The notes: generated by a model from the sequence alone, not told the origin. Positions 1 through 5,437 are shown, counted from the first letter of the stretch. The stretch is DNA of 5,437 nucleotides from Accumulibacter sp. (GCA_031274075.1 JAISQQ010000058.1:1-5437), one strand, 5' to 3'. Translations and numbers: made by a program.

Positions 1-1371
1 AAAAACCTTTACAGCATCGAGTTGGCTCGGCTACCGGTGGCTTCATCGCTGCCGAGTTTGATTCGGGGACTGGACTTGCAACGCGCCCATGCCGAACAAT
101 GGGCAGCCACCCTGCGATCCATGACTGGCAAAGGAGTGAAGCCAGAGGAACTGGATGAGTCAGGCGTGCTGATTCGCCTCGAAAGGTTTGCGGGGGAAAT
201 ACTATATCAGGCCGAGCTTGTCCGCTTGATCAATCTTTGCCATGTAATGCCGAAGTTTGTCTGCGAATCGCACTTTGGTTTCAGGACGAAGGCTGGGTGG
301 AATGAGTGCTGCCAGTTAATATCCAGAAAAGAATATAAAGAGCGCGGCCTGAAGGGAAGCAAAGAGGACAGCAGTTGGTATGTCATTCGTTATCGGCATC
401 GGGCATTGGGTTGGTCTGTCGTGCGTTGTCACCTCTTCACCCGCTACAAGGGCGACCTGTTCAACGTTGACCTGTTGACGTGGCGACAGGATTGGTGGTG
501 GGTACTCGATGACAAGGGTAAGGCTATCGATCAATCCGAGGAAGGGTTTGATTCGCCGGAGGACGCCATTGAATACGCCGAATCCAGAATCAACAGGCAC
601 TTCTCGTCAATGGGCAGGGAACATGCCTTGTCGCAATGGGAAAAGCATTCCCTGCCGGGAAGCGACGGCTATCGGGAGATATTGATTCAACTCGACGATT
701 GGCCTGGTTGTTACACTCCGCGCCATTTTCAGACGCGAAATGTTCTTGTGCATATCCGAACGGGGATTCGTAAAATTGACGACGGACGGCGGGTGCTGTT
801 TTTAGACGAAATCCAGAGCGATTGGCATGCTGATCTTCATGCGGCAAGCAAGCGTGATTTCTTACAGCAAGACAAGCAGCCGCCCCCTGAAGCACCTTTT
901 CGGAAGGATTGGCCACTATTGGCATTGAAATTGATGCTGTGGTGGGCACAGATCCAAAATCTGGATGGGGTGGCTTGGAGTACGGCTGAACTCCAATCCG
1001 CGCGTTGGAGAGGCTATGGGCCACCGGAGGCACTTTATCGCTCTGCCTTGCCTGATGCGGCTCGATTGATTGCCAAGGCGCTCGATCTCGAACTGACGCA
1101 GACCAGTATGTCGGTTCGGGGCGATACCCGTCGAGTTGAACTCGCCCGTGAGGGGTGGATCGTACAAAACAGGTCAGGAGAACCGATAACGAAACCATTC
1201 CGTAACCGTGGCCAAGCGGAAGTCTTCGCGGATTTGACAGGATCGTTCGTGAAAGTCAATGTGCCCGTGCTCTGGTTGAGAGACCTTCCTCCCATCAAAA
1301 CCATTCCGCTGTACGGCGTGGCCACGAGGGAGTTCTGGCTCCAATCTCAGATTCTCGATGACATGAAATGA
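1..1371 (+). CDS. Large polyvalent protein-type (LPD-like) phage/mobile-element protein, 5' end outside window
   Basis: The frame is open to base 1 (KNLYSIE... before a TTG at 22). That TTG has no Shine-Dalgarno, so the gene most likely begins upstream and is partial here. Residues below count from the TTG. A stretch at 1-50 ending in GVKPEELDESGVL (38-50), a YREILI strand (217-222), LFLDEIQSDWH (259-269), PFRKDWPLLALKLMLWWAQ (292-310) and GVAWSTAELQ (316-325) follow, in the same order, the conserved blocks of domains found in large polyvalent proteins of phages and conjugative elements. Those proteins usually carry 'GVK.EEL', 'YRE', 'EEIQSDWHQ', 'PF...W..LA.KR' and 'AWTTGEQQ'. This copy diverges at the last block (STAELQ) and seems to lack further fused enzyme domains after it. 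No catalytic activity is established for this domain that I know of; it is thought to act in phage or plasmid-host conflict or particle-associated functions. It ends in tandem stops TGA-TAG. Base composition is visibly less GC-rich than the next gene, consistent with a separate, mobile origin. Family call fairly sure, function unknown. Confidence 0.72.
   Translation, partial: KNLYSIELARLPVASSLPSLIRGLDLQRAHAEQWAATLRSMTGKGVKPEELDESGVLIRLERFAGEILYQAELVRLINLCHVMPKFVCESHFGFRTKAGWNECCQLISRKEYKERGLKGSKEDSSWYVIRYRHRALGWSVVRCHLFTRYKGDLFNVDLLTWRQDWWWVLDDKGKAIDQSEEGFDSPEDAIEYAESRINRHFSSMGREHALSQWEKHSLPGSDGYREILIQLDDWPGCYTPRHFQTRNVLVHIRTGIRKIDDGRRVLFLDEIQSDWHADLHAASKRDFLQQDKQPPPEAPFRKDWPLLALKLMLWWAQIQNLDGVAWSTAELQSARWRGYGPPEALYRSALPDAARLIAKALDLELTQTSMSVRGDTRRVELAREGWIVQNRSGEPITKPFRNRGQAEVFADLTGSFVKVNVPVLWLRDLPPIKTIPLYGVATREFWLQSQILDDMK
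481..588 (+). other. First copy of a small W-V...A-E-A mini-domain in the polyvalent-type protein
   Basis: Residues about 154-189 (counting from the TTG at 22) read as a short beta-beta-alpha unit: a Trp-rich strand (DWWWVLDDKG), a second strand, then a helix with PEDAIEYAES. It resembles residues about 374-408 of the same protein (EGWIVQNRSGEPI, then GQAEVFADLTG). Both have an aromatic-x-V strand, a polar turn with Gly, and a helix rich in Ala and acidic residues. I infer a duplicated mini-domain; the similarity is pattern-level only. Confidence 0.35.
1141..1245 (+). other. Second copy of the W-V...A-E-A mini-domain
   Basis: Residues about 374-408: EGWIVQNRSGEPI followed by the helix GQAEVFADLTG. 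It pairs with the unit at residues 154-189 and sits after the DEIQSDWH domain, whereas the first copy sits before it. The similarity is inferred by eye. Confidence 0.35.
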
Positions 1372-1482
1372 TAGAGAGAGATCGTAAAACACACGACCAG
1401 GAACATGCGGGTGTCCAAAACAAGCTTGGAGTTGAGGCATACCACTGGTCGGAGCGCGTAGCCAGGAAAAGCACGAATGAAT

Positions 1483-1491
1483 AAAGAGGAG
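1483..1491 (+). promoter_or_regulatory. Shine-Dalgarno site for the ankyrin gene
   Basis: AAAGAGGAG lies 6 nt before ATG 1498, an ideal spacing, and favours 1498 as the start of the ankyrin reading frame over the in-frame ATG at 1477 (which lies upstream of this site) or the ATG at 1609 (no clear ribosome binding site). The conflict is that the classic signal peptide begins at 1609. No convincing -35/-10 pair was seen in 1372-1482. Confidence 0.5.
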
Positions 1492-1608
1492 TATCCTATG
1501 CCTCCGATCAGGCGACACTTTTTCTTGCTGTTCCCGCTCCGCCTCCCACCGCCCCTGTTTGCGAATCCGTTTCCAGCCCAGACCGCTGAAAAGATATTTA
1601 CCAACGGC

Positions 1609-1692
1609 ATGAATCGAAACTCCAGCGCTGCCGGTGCCTTTCGCCTTGTCCTCTTGTTCTGGGCGCTGGCCTTTGCGCCCGCCGTCCTTGCC
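1609..1692 (+). other. Sec-type signal peptide of the ankyrin protein
   Basis: From ATG 1609 the protein has a short polar start (MNRNSSAAGAFR), a hydrophobic core (LVLLFWALAFAPAV) and a V-L-A|A cleavage site after residue 28, followed by a Pro-rich mature start (APPPE). There is no Cys after the site, so it is not a lipoprotein. With the Shine-Dalgarno-supported start at 1498 the protein would carry a 37-residue Pro-rich extension before it, which would be odd for an export signal. The true start therefore remains open. Confidence 0.65.
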
Positions 1693-1728
1693 GCGCCGCC
1701 TCCGGAAATCGTGAATATCCTGACCCTG

Positions 1729-1803
1729 CCCGGCTATTGGGAAGCGGCCACCCCGGCGCAGGTCCGCGCCCTGATCGCCGGGCATTCCCTGGCAGGGATC
1801 AGA
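1729..1803 (+). repeat. Header repeat A of the ankyrin protein (25 codons)
   Basis: It encodes PGYWEAATPAQVRALIAG then HSLAGIR. It is 14/25 identical to 3039-3113 without gaps, including ATP, VR and the full SLAGIR end. It lies in the signal-peptide frame, just before the A7 frameshift. Because the second copy is in the ankyrin frame, this match is the main proof that both frames form one protein. Confidence 0.85.
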
Positions 1804-1807
1804 ACGG

Positions 1808-1814
1808 AAAAAAA
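1808..1814 (+). other. A7 tract: site of -1 frameshift in the ankyrin gene
   Basis: In the upstream frame the codons read GAA AAA AAT ATC and run to TGA 1837-1839. One extra A (A8) would give E-K-K-Y-P-D-D-R-T and join the ankyrin frame exactly, matching the position of VVKK after SLAGIR in the second module. The tract could be a decayed site, a phase-variable tract, a transcript-slippage site or a sequence error. As a ribosomal slip site (A AAA AAT) it is poor, because the Asn tRNA would mispair at the third base. Confidence 0.8.
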
Positions 1815-3005
1815 TATCCCGACGATCGCACGACCCTGACGCCGCTCATGCTGGCCGCGCGCCACTCGCCCTACCCCGAAATGATGGACGTGCTGATCCG
1901 GGCCGGGAGCGGCGTCAACGACGAAACGCAGGTGCGGGTGAGCTTCAGACGTGTCGATTATCCGGGCTGGGGTGAGGAGGAGCAGGACCTTTCCGCCGCC
2001 CTGCATTTCGCCGTGCTCAATCCCAATCCCGCCGTGCTGCGCGCCCTGCTGCGCCACAAGCCGCAACTTGACGCGCGCGTGAAACTGGGCGCCCCGTTCA
2101 CCGCTCTGGAACTGGCGGCCACGCGGCCGGGCCGGGTCGAGCACCTCAAGGCCCTGCTGGAGGCGGGCGCCAGGCCCTTGGCTGGCAGAAACGTCTGGAA
2201 GCTTTTTCTGGGATACACAGGCTTCTACGAGGACAGGGGCGTCCTGATCGAGCCGCGGGAAGCCGCCGTCAAGGCCGGGCTGCTCCTCGCCCACGGCGTC
2301 GCGCCCGACCAGGACGCCCTGTGCCGCGCCTTGTCCGCCGGGCAAAACAAGGCGGCGGCCCTGCTGCTGGATGCCAGAGTCAATCCCACGGGCAAGGACG
2401 GCAAGGGCAATGCCATGCTGCTTTGCGCCCTCACCCGGCGCTATCCCAATGACTACAGTCGGCGCTACAAGAGCGCGGAAAATCCGGAAGGGCCCGATCC
2501 GCCCGACGCGCCCGATCCTGCCGTGCTCGGCCGCCTGTTGCGCGCCCACGGCAAGCTAGGAGGGGCGCGGGGCTATCTGACCCGGGCCTGCGAATCCGGC
2601 CTGAGCGGCTCCGTCGCCCGGATGCTGGTGGAAGCCGGCGCCGGCTATTCCACCCGGAACAATCACCTCATGTTCGCGGCGCTGAACTCCTACGTCGACC
2701 GCGCGGATCTGGTGGAATACCTGCTGGAACTGGGCTTCAGCCCTTCGGAGGCGGCTGGCGGCCTCAGTCCCCTGCGCGCGGCGTCGCAAGCCGTGCACAG
2801 CAGGAAACCCCACGGCGCCCGAGTGCTGGTCCAGGCCGGCATCCCCCGCGAGCAGATTCACGACCTCTTGACCCTGGGCGAGCAGGGCTTTGCCGTGCGC
2901 GCGGGCATCCTCGACGCCGCGGGCAAGCCGCTGCCCCTTGTGGCGGAACCCAGCGAACGGGAAAGAAAGCGCCTGTTGGAACACCACGACGACATCCTGA
3001 CGCTG
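1815..3005 (+). repeat. Ankyrin array of module A
   Basis: About nine ankyrin-like units of 30-40 residues. Good ones are TPLMLAARHSPYPEMMDVLI, ALHFAVLNPNPAVLRALL, TALELAATRPGRVEHLKALL, ALCRALSAGQNKAAALLLD, YLTRACESGLSGSVARMLVE, LMFAALNSYVDRADLVEYLL and SPLRAASQ...ARVLVQAG. Several carry inserts between helices or loops, such as the acidic one around 1962-1985 and the Pro/Asp-rich one around 2478-2520, so unit length is irregular. The array ends in a linker leading to the second header. Confidence 0.75.
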
Positions 3006-3038
3006 GCGCGCGCCCATCCCGAAGAAGCGGTCTTCTGG

Positions 3039-3113
3039 CCCAGCTTTTACCAGGTGGCGACACCGGAGGAGGTGCGCGAAATCATCGGCGGGCGTTCCCT
3101 GGCGGGGATACGG
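3039..3113 (+). repeat. Header repeat B of the ankyrin protein (25 codons)
   Basis: It encodes PSFYQVATPEEVREIIGG then RSLAGIR, the second copy of the header at 1729-1803. After it comes a roughly 40-residue insert containing a Pro-rich part and the hydrophobic run LPLFLPFLLF (3171-3200) before the next ankyrin unit. That insert has no counterpart in module A. Confidence 0.85.
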
Positions 3114-4223
3114 GTCGTCAAGAAAGTCGTGTCCGCCCCGCGCACCGGTCCCGGTCCGGCCTCCCAGGCGCTTCCCCTGTTCCTTCCGTTCCTGCTGTTC
3201 GACAAGGAATTCTTGACCGGGAAACGCACCATCCGGTACGAGTTCACGGCGCTCACCGAGGCCGCCCGCGTCACCCTTTATCCGGAAGTGATCCATCTGC
3301 TGGTCCAGGCCGGATGCAAGGTGACGGACCTGAATTCCGAGGCCTTTCTCGCGGCGTCGCGCAACCCCCACCCCGGCGTGCTGGAAGCCGTGCTCGGCTA
3401 TAGGCCGGACATTGGGGCGGCTACGTGGTATCTGGGCACGCCCCTGCACTATCTTGCCGGCAGCGAACCGGCGGCGTTCCAGCCCGCAGTCTTCCGGGCG
3501 CTCCTCGAAGCCGGGACGGACGTCAATTCCACACAAGCGCATGAGCAGGAAACCCCGCTCATGAAGGCGGCCTTTTACCGCAACACGGAAGCCGGGCGCA
3601 TGCTGCTGGCGGCGGGCGCGCGCATCGACAGGGTCAACAGGTACAAGGACAGCGCCCTGGATATCGCCGTAAGCCGCGAAGCCTACGATCTGGCCCGTGA
3701 TCTGCTCAAGGCGGGCGGCCTGGTCGGCGGGGAAAAGCGCGTCCCTTCCCTGTTGCGCGATTATGCCGCTAACGACGCGTCCGATCTCGTTCTGGCGCGG
3801 ACGCTTCTGGAGGCCGCCGGCTCCTTCGTCCCCGAAGCCTTCCGCGTCGCCCTCGCGACCGCGGCCAAGCGCAGCCGGACAGGCCCCCTGAAAGATCTGC
3901 TTGAGGCCGGCGCGACCATCGACGGCAAAAAGGAGGCGATGAACAGCGCGCTCCATGCCGCTGTGCAAATACCGGACTTCCCGTCCTTCCTGAAGGACGA
4001 ACCGGCGGTCATTACCCTGCTGCTGGAGGCCGGGGCCGATGCCAACGCGCGGGACGGAGTCAGCGCCCTGCACTATGCCGCCTACAACGGCTTTCCCCTG
4101 AAAGTGCAGGCTCTGCTGGCGGGCGGGGCCGCCCCCGATCTCCGTAACGACAATGGAGAAACGCCCCTGCACTGGGCGTCCGCCTGCGGTTCGGCGGATG
4201 ATGCCGGAACGCTGATCGCCCGA

Positions 4224-4226
4224 TAG
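4224..4226 (+). other. In-frame amber stop (TAG) inside an ankyrin unit
   Basis: The codons read GCC CGA TAG CTG GTG GCC GCC GGC. The same frame continues the interrupted unit perfectly (TLIAR-stop-LVAAGARVDTENMEG) and goes on for three more ankyrin units to 4517. CAG to TAG is the simplest single change. A protein stopping here would lack the C-terminal cap of the array. Confidence 0.9.
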
Positions 4227-4515
4227 CTGGTGGCCGCCGGCGCCAGGGTGGACACGGAAAACATGGAGGGCTACTCCCCTCTGCTGTTCGGCCTGTCCGA
4301 CAGGGAGCGCACGGAGCTTTTTCTCAAGAGCGGAGGCCGGGCCAAGGTCAATCTGGTCACGGGCAGCGGTTGGACGCCGCTGACCCACGCCGCCTCGGAT
4401 GAGGAGAACGCGGACGCCGTTCCCCTGCTGCTGCGCGCGGGAGCGGACCCTCGCCAAGCGGACGGCAAAGGCCGTCTTCCCCTGGACGTCGCGCTGGAGA
4501 ACAAAAACGGCAAAG

Positions 4516-4518
4516 CCC
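4516..4518 (+). other. Probable 1-nt insertion (CCC run) near the end of the ankyrin gene
   Basis: In the ankyrin frame the text after LENKNGKA becomes Arg-rich and helix-breaking (RGLSHGRAKRSPGRERR). Removing one C gives LENKNGKAVAYLMAAPSAP, which aligns residue by residue with an ankyrin second helix (AENGHLEVVKLLLEA type). The corrected frame then runs to TAA 4717-4719; the uncorrected one ends at TAG 4641-4643. Confidence 0.6.
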
Positions 4519-4670
4519 GTGGCTTATCTCATGGCCGCGCCAAGCGCTCCCCCGGACGCGAAAGGCGCGCCCCGGCGTTCCGGAAAACCTGGCGCCAGGC
4601 AAGCCTTGAACCGGGCCATCGCCTCCGCAAATATCGTAAATAGTCGTCAAAAATCTTTTATATTCAAGTC

Positions 4671-4710
4671 CTTGAACAATAAGGAACAACAAGGAACAAT
4701 AAGGGACAGA
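4671..4710 (+). repeat. 10-bp tandem array, about 4 units
   Basis: Units in register are CTTGAACAAT, AAGGAACAAC, AAGGAACAAT and AAGGGACAGA. The last unit is also the start of the inverted copy of the 20-bp repeat, so the array appears to have grown out of, or into, the repeat end. Confidence 0.75.
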
Positions 4711-4721
4711 CTACGATAAAA
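4702..4721 (-). repeat. 20-bp dispersed repeat, inverted diverged copy
   Basis: AGGGACAGACTACGATAAAA is the reverse complement of the repeat at 5076-5095 with 16/20 matches, the core GGGACAGAC-ACGAT being intact. It faces the copy at 4791-4810 across about 70 bp, and the pair could be the two ends of a small non-coding element. Confidence 0.7.
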
Positions 4722-4790
4722 TTTGGGGTAATCTTTGATGCGTCATCTCTTTCTCACTTGCGTCCCTCGCCATGCCCCGCCGTCCAGGGA

Positions 4791-4810
4791 ATTAATCGTG
4801 GTCTGTCTCC
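4791..4810 (+). repeat. 20-bp dispersed repeat, direct copy 1
   Basis: ATTAATCGTGGTCTGTCTCC differs at one base from the copy at 5076-5095. From memory, sequences with a GTGGTCTGTCCC core recur between genes of many proteobacteria, often near IS200-like/REP-associated transposases; this is recall, not something the window proves. Confidence 0.8.
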
Positions 4811-5075
4811 TATTATTCTGAGAATGCCCGCCAGGAATTTTTGGGCTTCCCCTGAAAAGGCTCTGGCTGCAATGGGTCCGAAAGTGGCGGCGGACATTCG
4901 GCAGACATTGCGGACTACGCTTGCTGCGGAAAGTGGGCAACGACGATTGTTGGGAAATGGCGGCGTGAGAGGAAGGCTTGGCTTGAAATTCAGCGGAGCG
5001 AAAAACAAGCGGGAGTGGGGAGGAACGGAGAAGAGAAGGATATGAAAACGCAACGAGGGAAAAATTGAAAACGAG
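4811..5075. other. Unassigned DNA between the two direct copies of the 20-bp repeat
   Basis: No gene can be supported. A plus-strand frame from 4758 to 5045 is open, but its beginning is made from the repeat itself, it has no Shine-Dalgarno, and its translation (including MPARNFWASPEKALAAMGPK and a basic tail) matches nothing I know. Minus-strand frames across the same stretch are Ser/Pro-rich and look accidental. It could be a decayed coding fragment or the inside of a non-autonomous element. Confidence 0.5.
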
Positions 5076-5095
5076 ATTAATCGTGGTCTGTCCCC
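5076..5095 (+). repeat. 20-bp dispersed repeat, direct copy 2, abutting the IS end
   Basis: ATTAATCGTGGTCTGTCCCC matches 4791-4810 at 19/20 positions. On the minus strand its ATTAAT supplies the TAA stop (5077-5079) of the frame-corrected transposase, and the sequence to its right (AATGCCGTTCCCTTAAC) looks like an IS terminus. Confidence 0.8.
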
Positions 5096-5437
5096 AATGC
5101 CGTTCCCTTAACAATTTCCACGGTCCAGTGATACCTCAGATTGAGCGTTTCGTTCCCCTTGCGTGAAGGAAATTGCTTGCACCGTCGCTTGACGACCCGG
5201 GGGTTGGTCCGGCCTCTTGGGCTGGTGAGCACACCTCGCGCCATTTCTTCGACAAGGTGGCACCACCAGGATGGGAAGCGCTCAGGGGGGAAGGGCGCCA
5301 CTGGCGGGGAGTTTTCGGCGGATGAGCGTTAGCGCGTGCTTGAAACTGAGCCGATCCGGAGATCGGGTGCGTGCCAGAGCGGCTTCCAACATCAGCTTGC
5401 GTACCACGTAATGCGCGAGCAGCATCCCCCAGAATTC
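5096..5437 (-). mobile_element. IS4-family insertion sequence, end nearest the transposase C-terminus
   Basis: The transposase tail is followed within about 60 bp by GTTAAGGGAACGGCATTG (minus strand), which I take as the terminal sequence; the outside begins at or near the 20-bp repeat. The partner terminus and target duplication are beyond the right edge, so the exact boundary is inferred. Confidence 0.5.
5285..5290 (-). other. C6 run: frameshift site in the transposase
   Basis: The minus strand reads CTT CCC CCC TGA. With five Cs it would read CTT CCC CCT GAG CGC TTC and join RRKLPASGALPP to ERFPSWWCHLVEE, restoring the family's order of blocks. So there is one extra C relative to a working copy. 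Confidence 0.75.

Larger units (their letters stand above)
3237..4540 (+). repeat. Ankyrin array of module B
   Basis: Eleven or twelve units, closer to consensus than those of module A: FTALTEAARVTLYPEVIHLL, TPLHYLAGSEPAAFQPAVFR, TPLMKAAFYRNTEAGRMLLA, ALDIAVSREAYDLARDLLKA, the AFRVALATAA unit, ALHAAVQ...VITLLLEAGAD, SALHYAAYNGFPLKVQALLA, TPLHWASACGSADDAGTLIA, SPLLFGLSDRERTELFLKSG, TPLTHAASDEENADAVPLLL and LPLDVALENKNGKA. The units from 4227 on lie after the in-frame TAG, and the last helix is completed only if the 4516-4518 shift is corrected. Confidence 0.8.
1498..4719 (+). pseudogene. Exported two-module ankyrin-repeat protein, interrupted by two frameshifts and an in-frame stop
   Basis: The gene begins in one frame (1498 or 1609 to about 1814, closing at TGA 1837-1839), continues in another for over 800 codons (1815-4223), meets TAG at 4224-4226, resumes in the same frame to about 4517, and probably finishes in a third register to TAA 4717-4719. 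Without the last shift it would stop at 4641-4643. From ATG 1609, residues 1-28 form a signal peptide, followed by a header (TPAQVR...SLAGIR), nine or so ankyrin-like units, a second header (TPEEVR...SLAGIR) and eleven or twelve more ankyrin units. Clear ones are TPLMLAARHSPYPEMMDVLI, TALELAATRPGRVEHLKALL, TPLHYLAG, TPLMKAAFYRNTEAGRMLLA, SALHYAAYNGFPLKVQALLA and TPLHWASACG. Ankyrin repeats bind protein partners; with the signal peptide this one would work in the periplasm, outer surface or outside. Its partner is unknown. The body keeps a clean frame and strong GC-ending codons, so decay is recent, or some lesions are sequence errors or a switch. Confidence 0.8.
5077..5437 (-). pseudogene. IS4-family transposase, C-terminal part, frameshifted, 5' end outside window
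   Basis: Reading leftwards from the right edge, the first frame gives EFWGMLLAHYVVRKLMLEAA, then RSPDRLSFKHALTLIRRKLP, and stops at 5282-5284. The next frame gives PPERF...HLVEEMARGV, SPRGRTNPRVVKRRCKQFPS and ends at 5077. Together these are the known end of IS4-type DDE transposases (usual blocks: 'GLLLAHYA.R.LM.EAA', 'DPDRLSF.H.LR..RRKLP', 'EEI...', 'NPRVVKRKMS.F'), which cut and move their IS. Only about 119 of roughly 400 residues lie in the window, so none of the DDE residues or the Y-R-E-K signature are seen. Past the usual end, the frame runs on through the IS terminus (...RYHWTVEIVKGTALGTDHD) into the 20-bp repeat. The shift at the C6 run either kills it or is a sequence error. Confidence 0.8.

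Noticed and set aside
1347..1610. Minus-strand 87-codon frame with hydrophobic stretches across the spacer
   Set aside because: It overlaps the ends of both plus-strand genes and has no ribosome binding site or known motif.
1807..1815. Programmed -1 ribosomal frameshift at the A tract
   Set aside because: The heptamer in frame is A AAA AAT, giving an Asn third-base mispair after slipping, and I found no obvious stimulatory hairpin or internal Shine-Dalgarno. Decay, phase variation or sequence error explain it better.
2556..4457. 633-codon minus-strand open frame opposite the ankyrin gene
   Set aside because: It has low-complexity Arg/Gly/Gln-rich text with no domain. It mirrors a GC-rich gene whose plus-strand frame has clear ankyrin repeats. 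The 271-codon minus frame at 1734-2549 is the same kind of shadow.
4663..4676. TTCAAG-TC-CTTGAA inverted repeat as a terminator
   Set aside because: The loop is too small, the stem is short and AT-rich, and no T run follows.
4758..5045. 95-codon plus-strand frame as a real small gene
   Set aside because: It begins at TTG, has no Shine-Dalgarno, is built in part from the dispersed repeat, and shows no recognisable motif.
4671..5095. CRISPR array
   Set aside because: The repeats are too few, in mixed orientation and unevenly spaced (about 70 and 265 bp), and no cas gene is present.
5432..5437. GAATTC at the very end of the window
   Set aside because: It is an EcoRI site that may mark a clone edge or be chance; it falls within the transposase coding sequence (Glu-Phe) and has no biological meaning here.

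Overview
The window looks like a piece of a GC-rich proteobacterial accessory region. The strong third-position GC bias of the ankyrin gene, a Sec-type signal peptide, an IS4-type transposase and a phage/plasmid 'polyvalent protein' domain all fit this. Ankyrin proteins with 'NPxPEV'-type helices and a 'W/Y..ATP..VR..I' header remind me of Desulfovibrionaceae, but that placement is a low-confidence guess from memory.

Layout, left to right: (1) 1-1371 (+) is the 3' part, open to the left edge, of a protein of the phage/conjugative-element large-polyvalent-protein class (motif DEIQSDWH). (2) 1372-1497 is a short spacer ending in a good Shine-Dalgarno. (3) 1498-4719 (+) is one large exported ankyrin-repeat protein gene, broken three times: a -1 frameshift at an A7 tract (1808-1814), an in-frame TAG (4224-4226) and a probable 1-nt insertion at 4516-4518. 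An internal duplication of a 25-residue header (1729-1803 and 3039-3113; 14/25 identical) shows that the signal-peptide frame and the ankyrin frame belong to the same gene. It also shows that the protein was built from two tandem header-plus-ankyrin modules. (4) 4671-5095 is repeat-rich intergenic DNA. A 10-bp tandem array runs into an inverted copy of a 20-bp repeat, followed by two direct copies 285 bp apart, with about 265 bp of unassigned DNA between them. (5) 5077-5437 (-) is the C-terminal end of an IS4-family transposase, frameshifted at a C6 run and running off the right edge.

There is no sign of a working multi-gene system. The region reads as a mobile-element landing zone with a phage-type gene, a decaying (or phase-variable, or badly sequenced) surface/secreted ankyrin gene, dispersed repeats and a dead or mis-sequenced IS. 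The most useful leads are the two-module architecture of the ankyrin protein, its A7 tract, and the three-copy 20-bp repeat that abuts the IS end.
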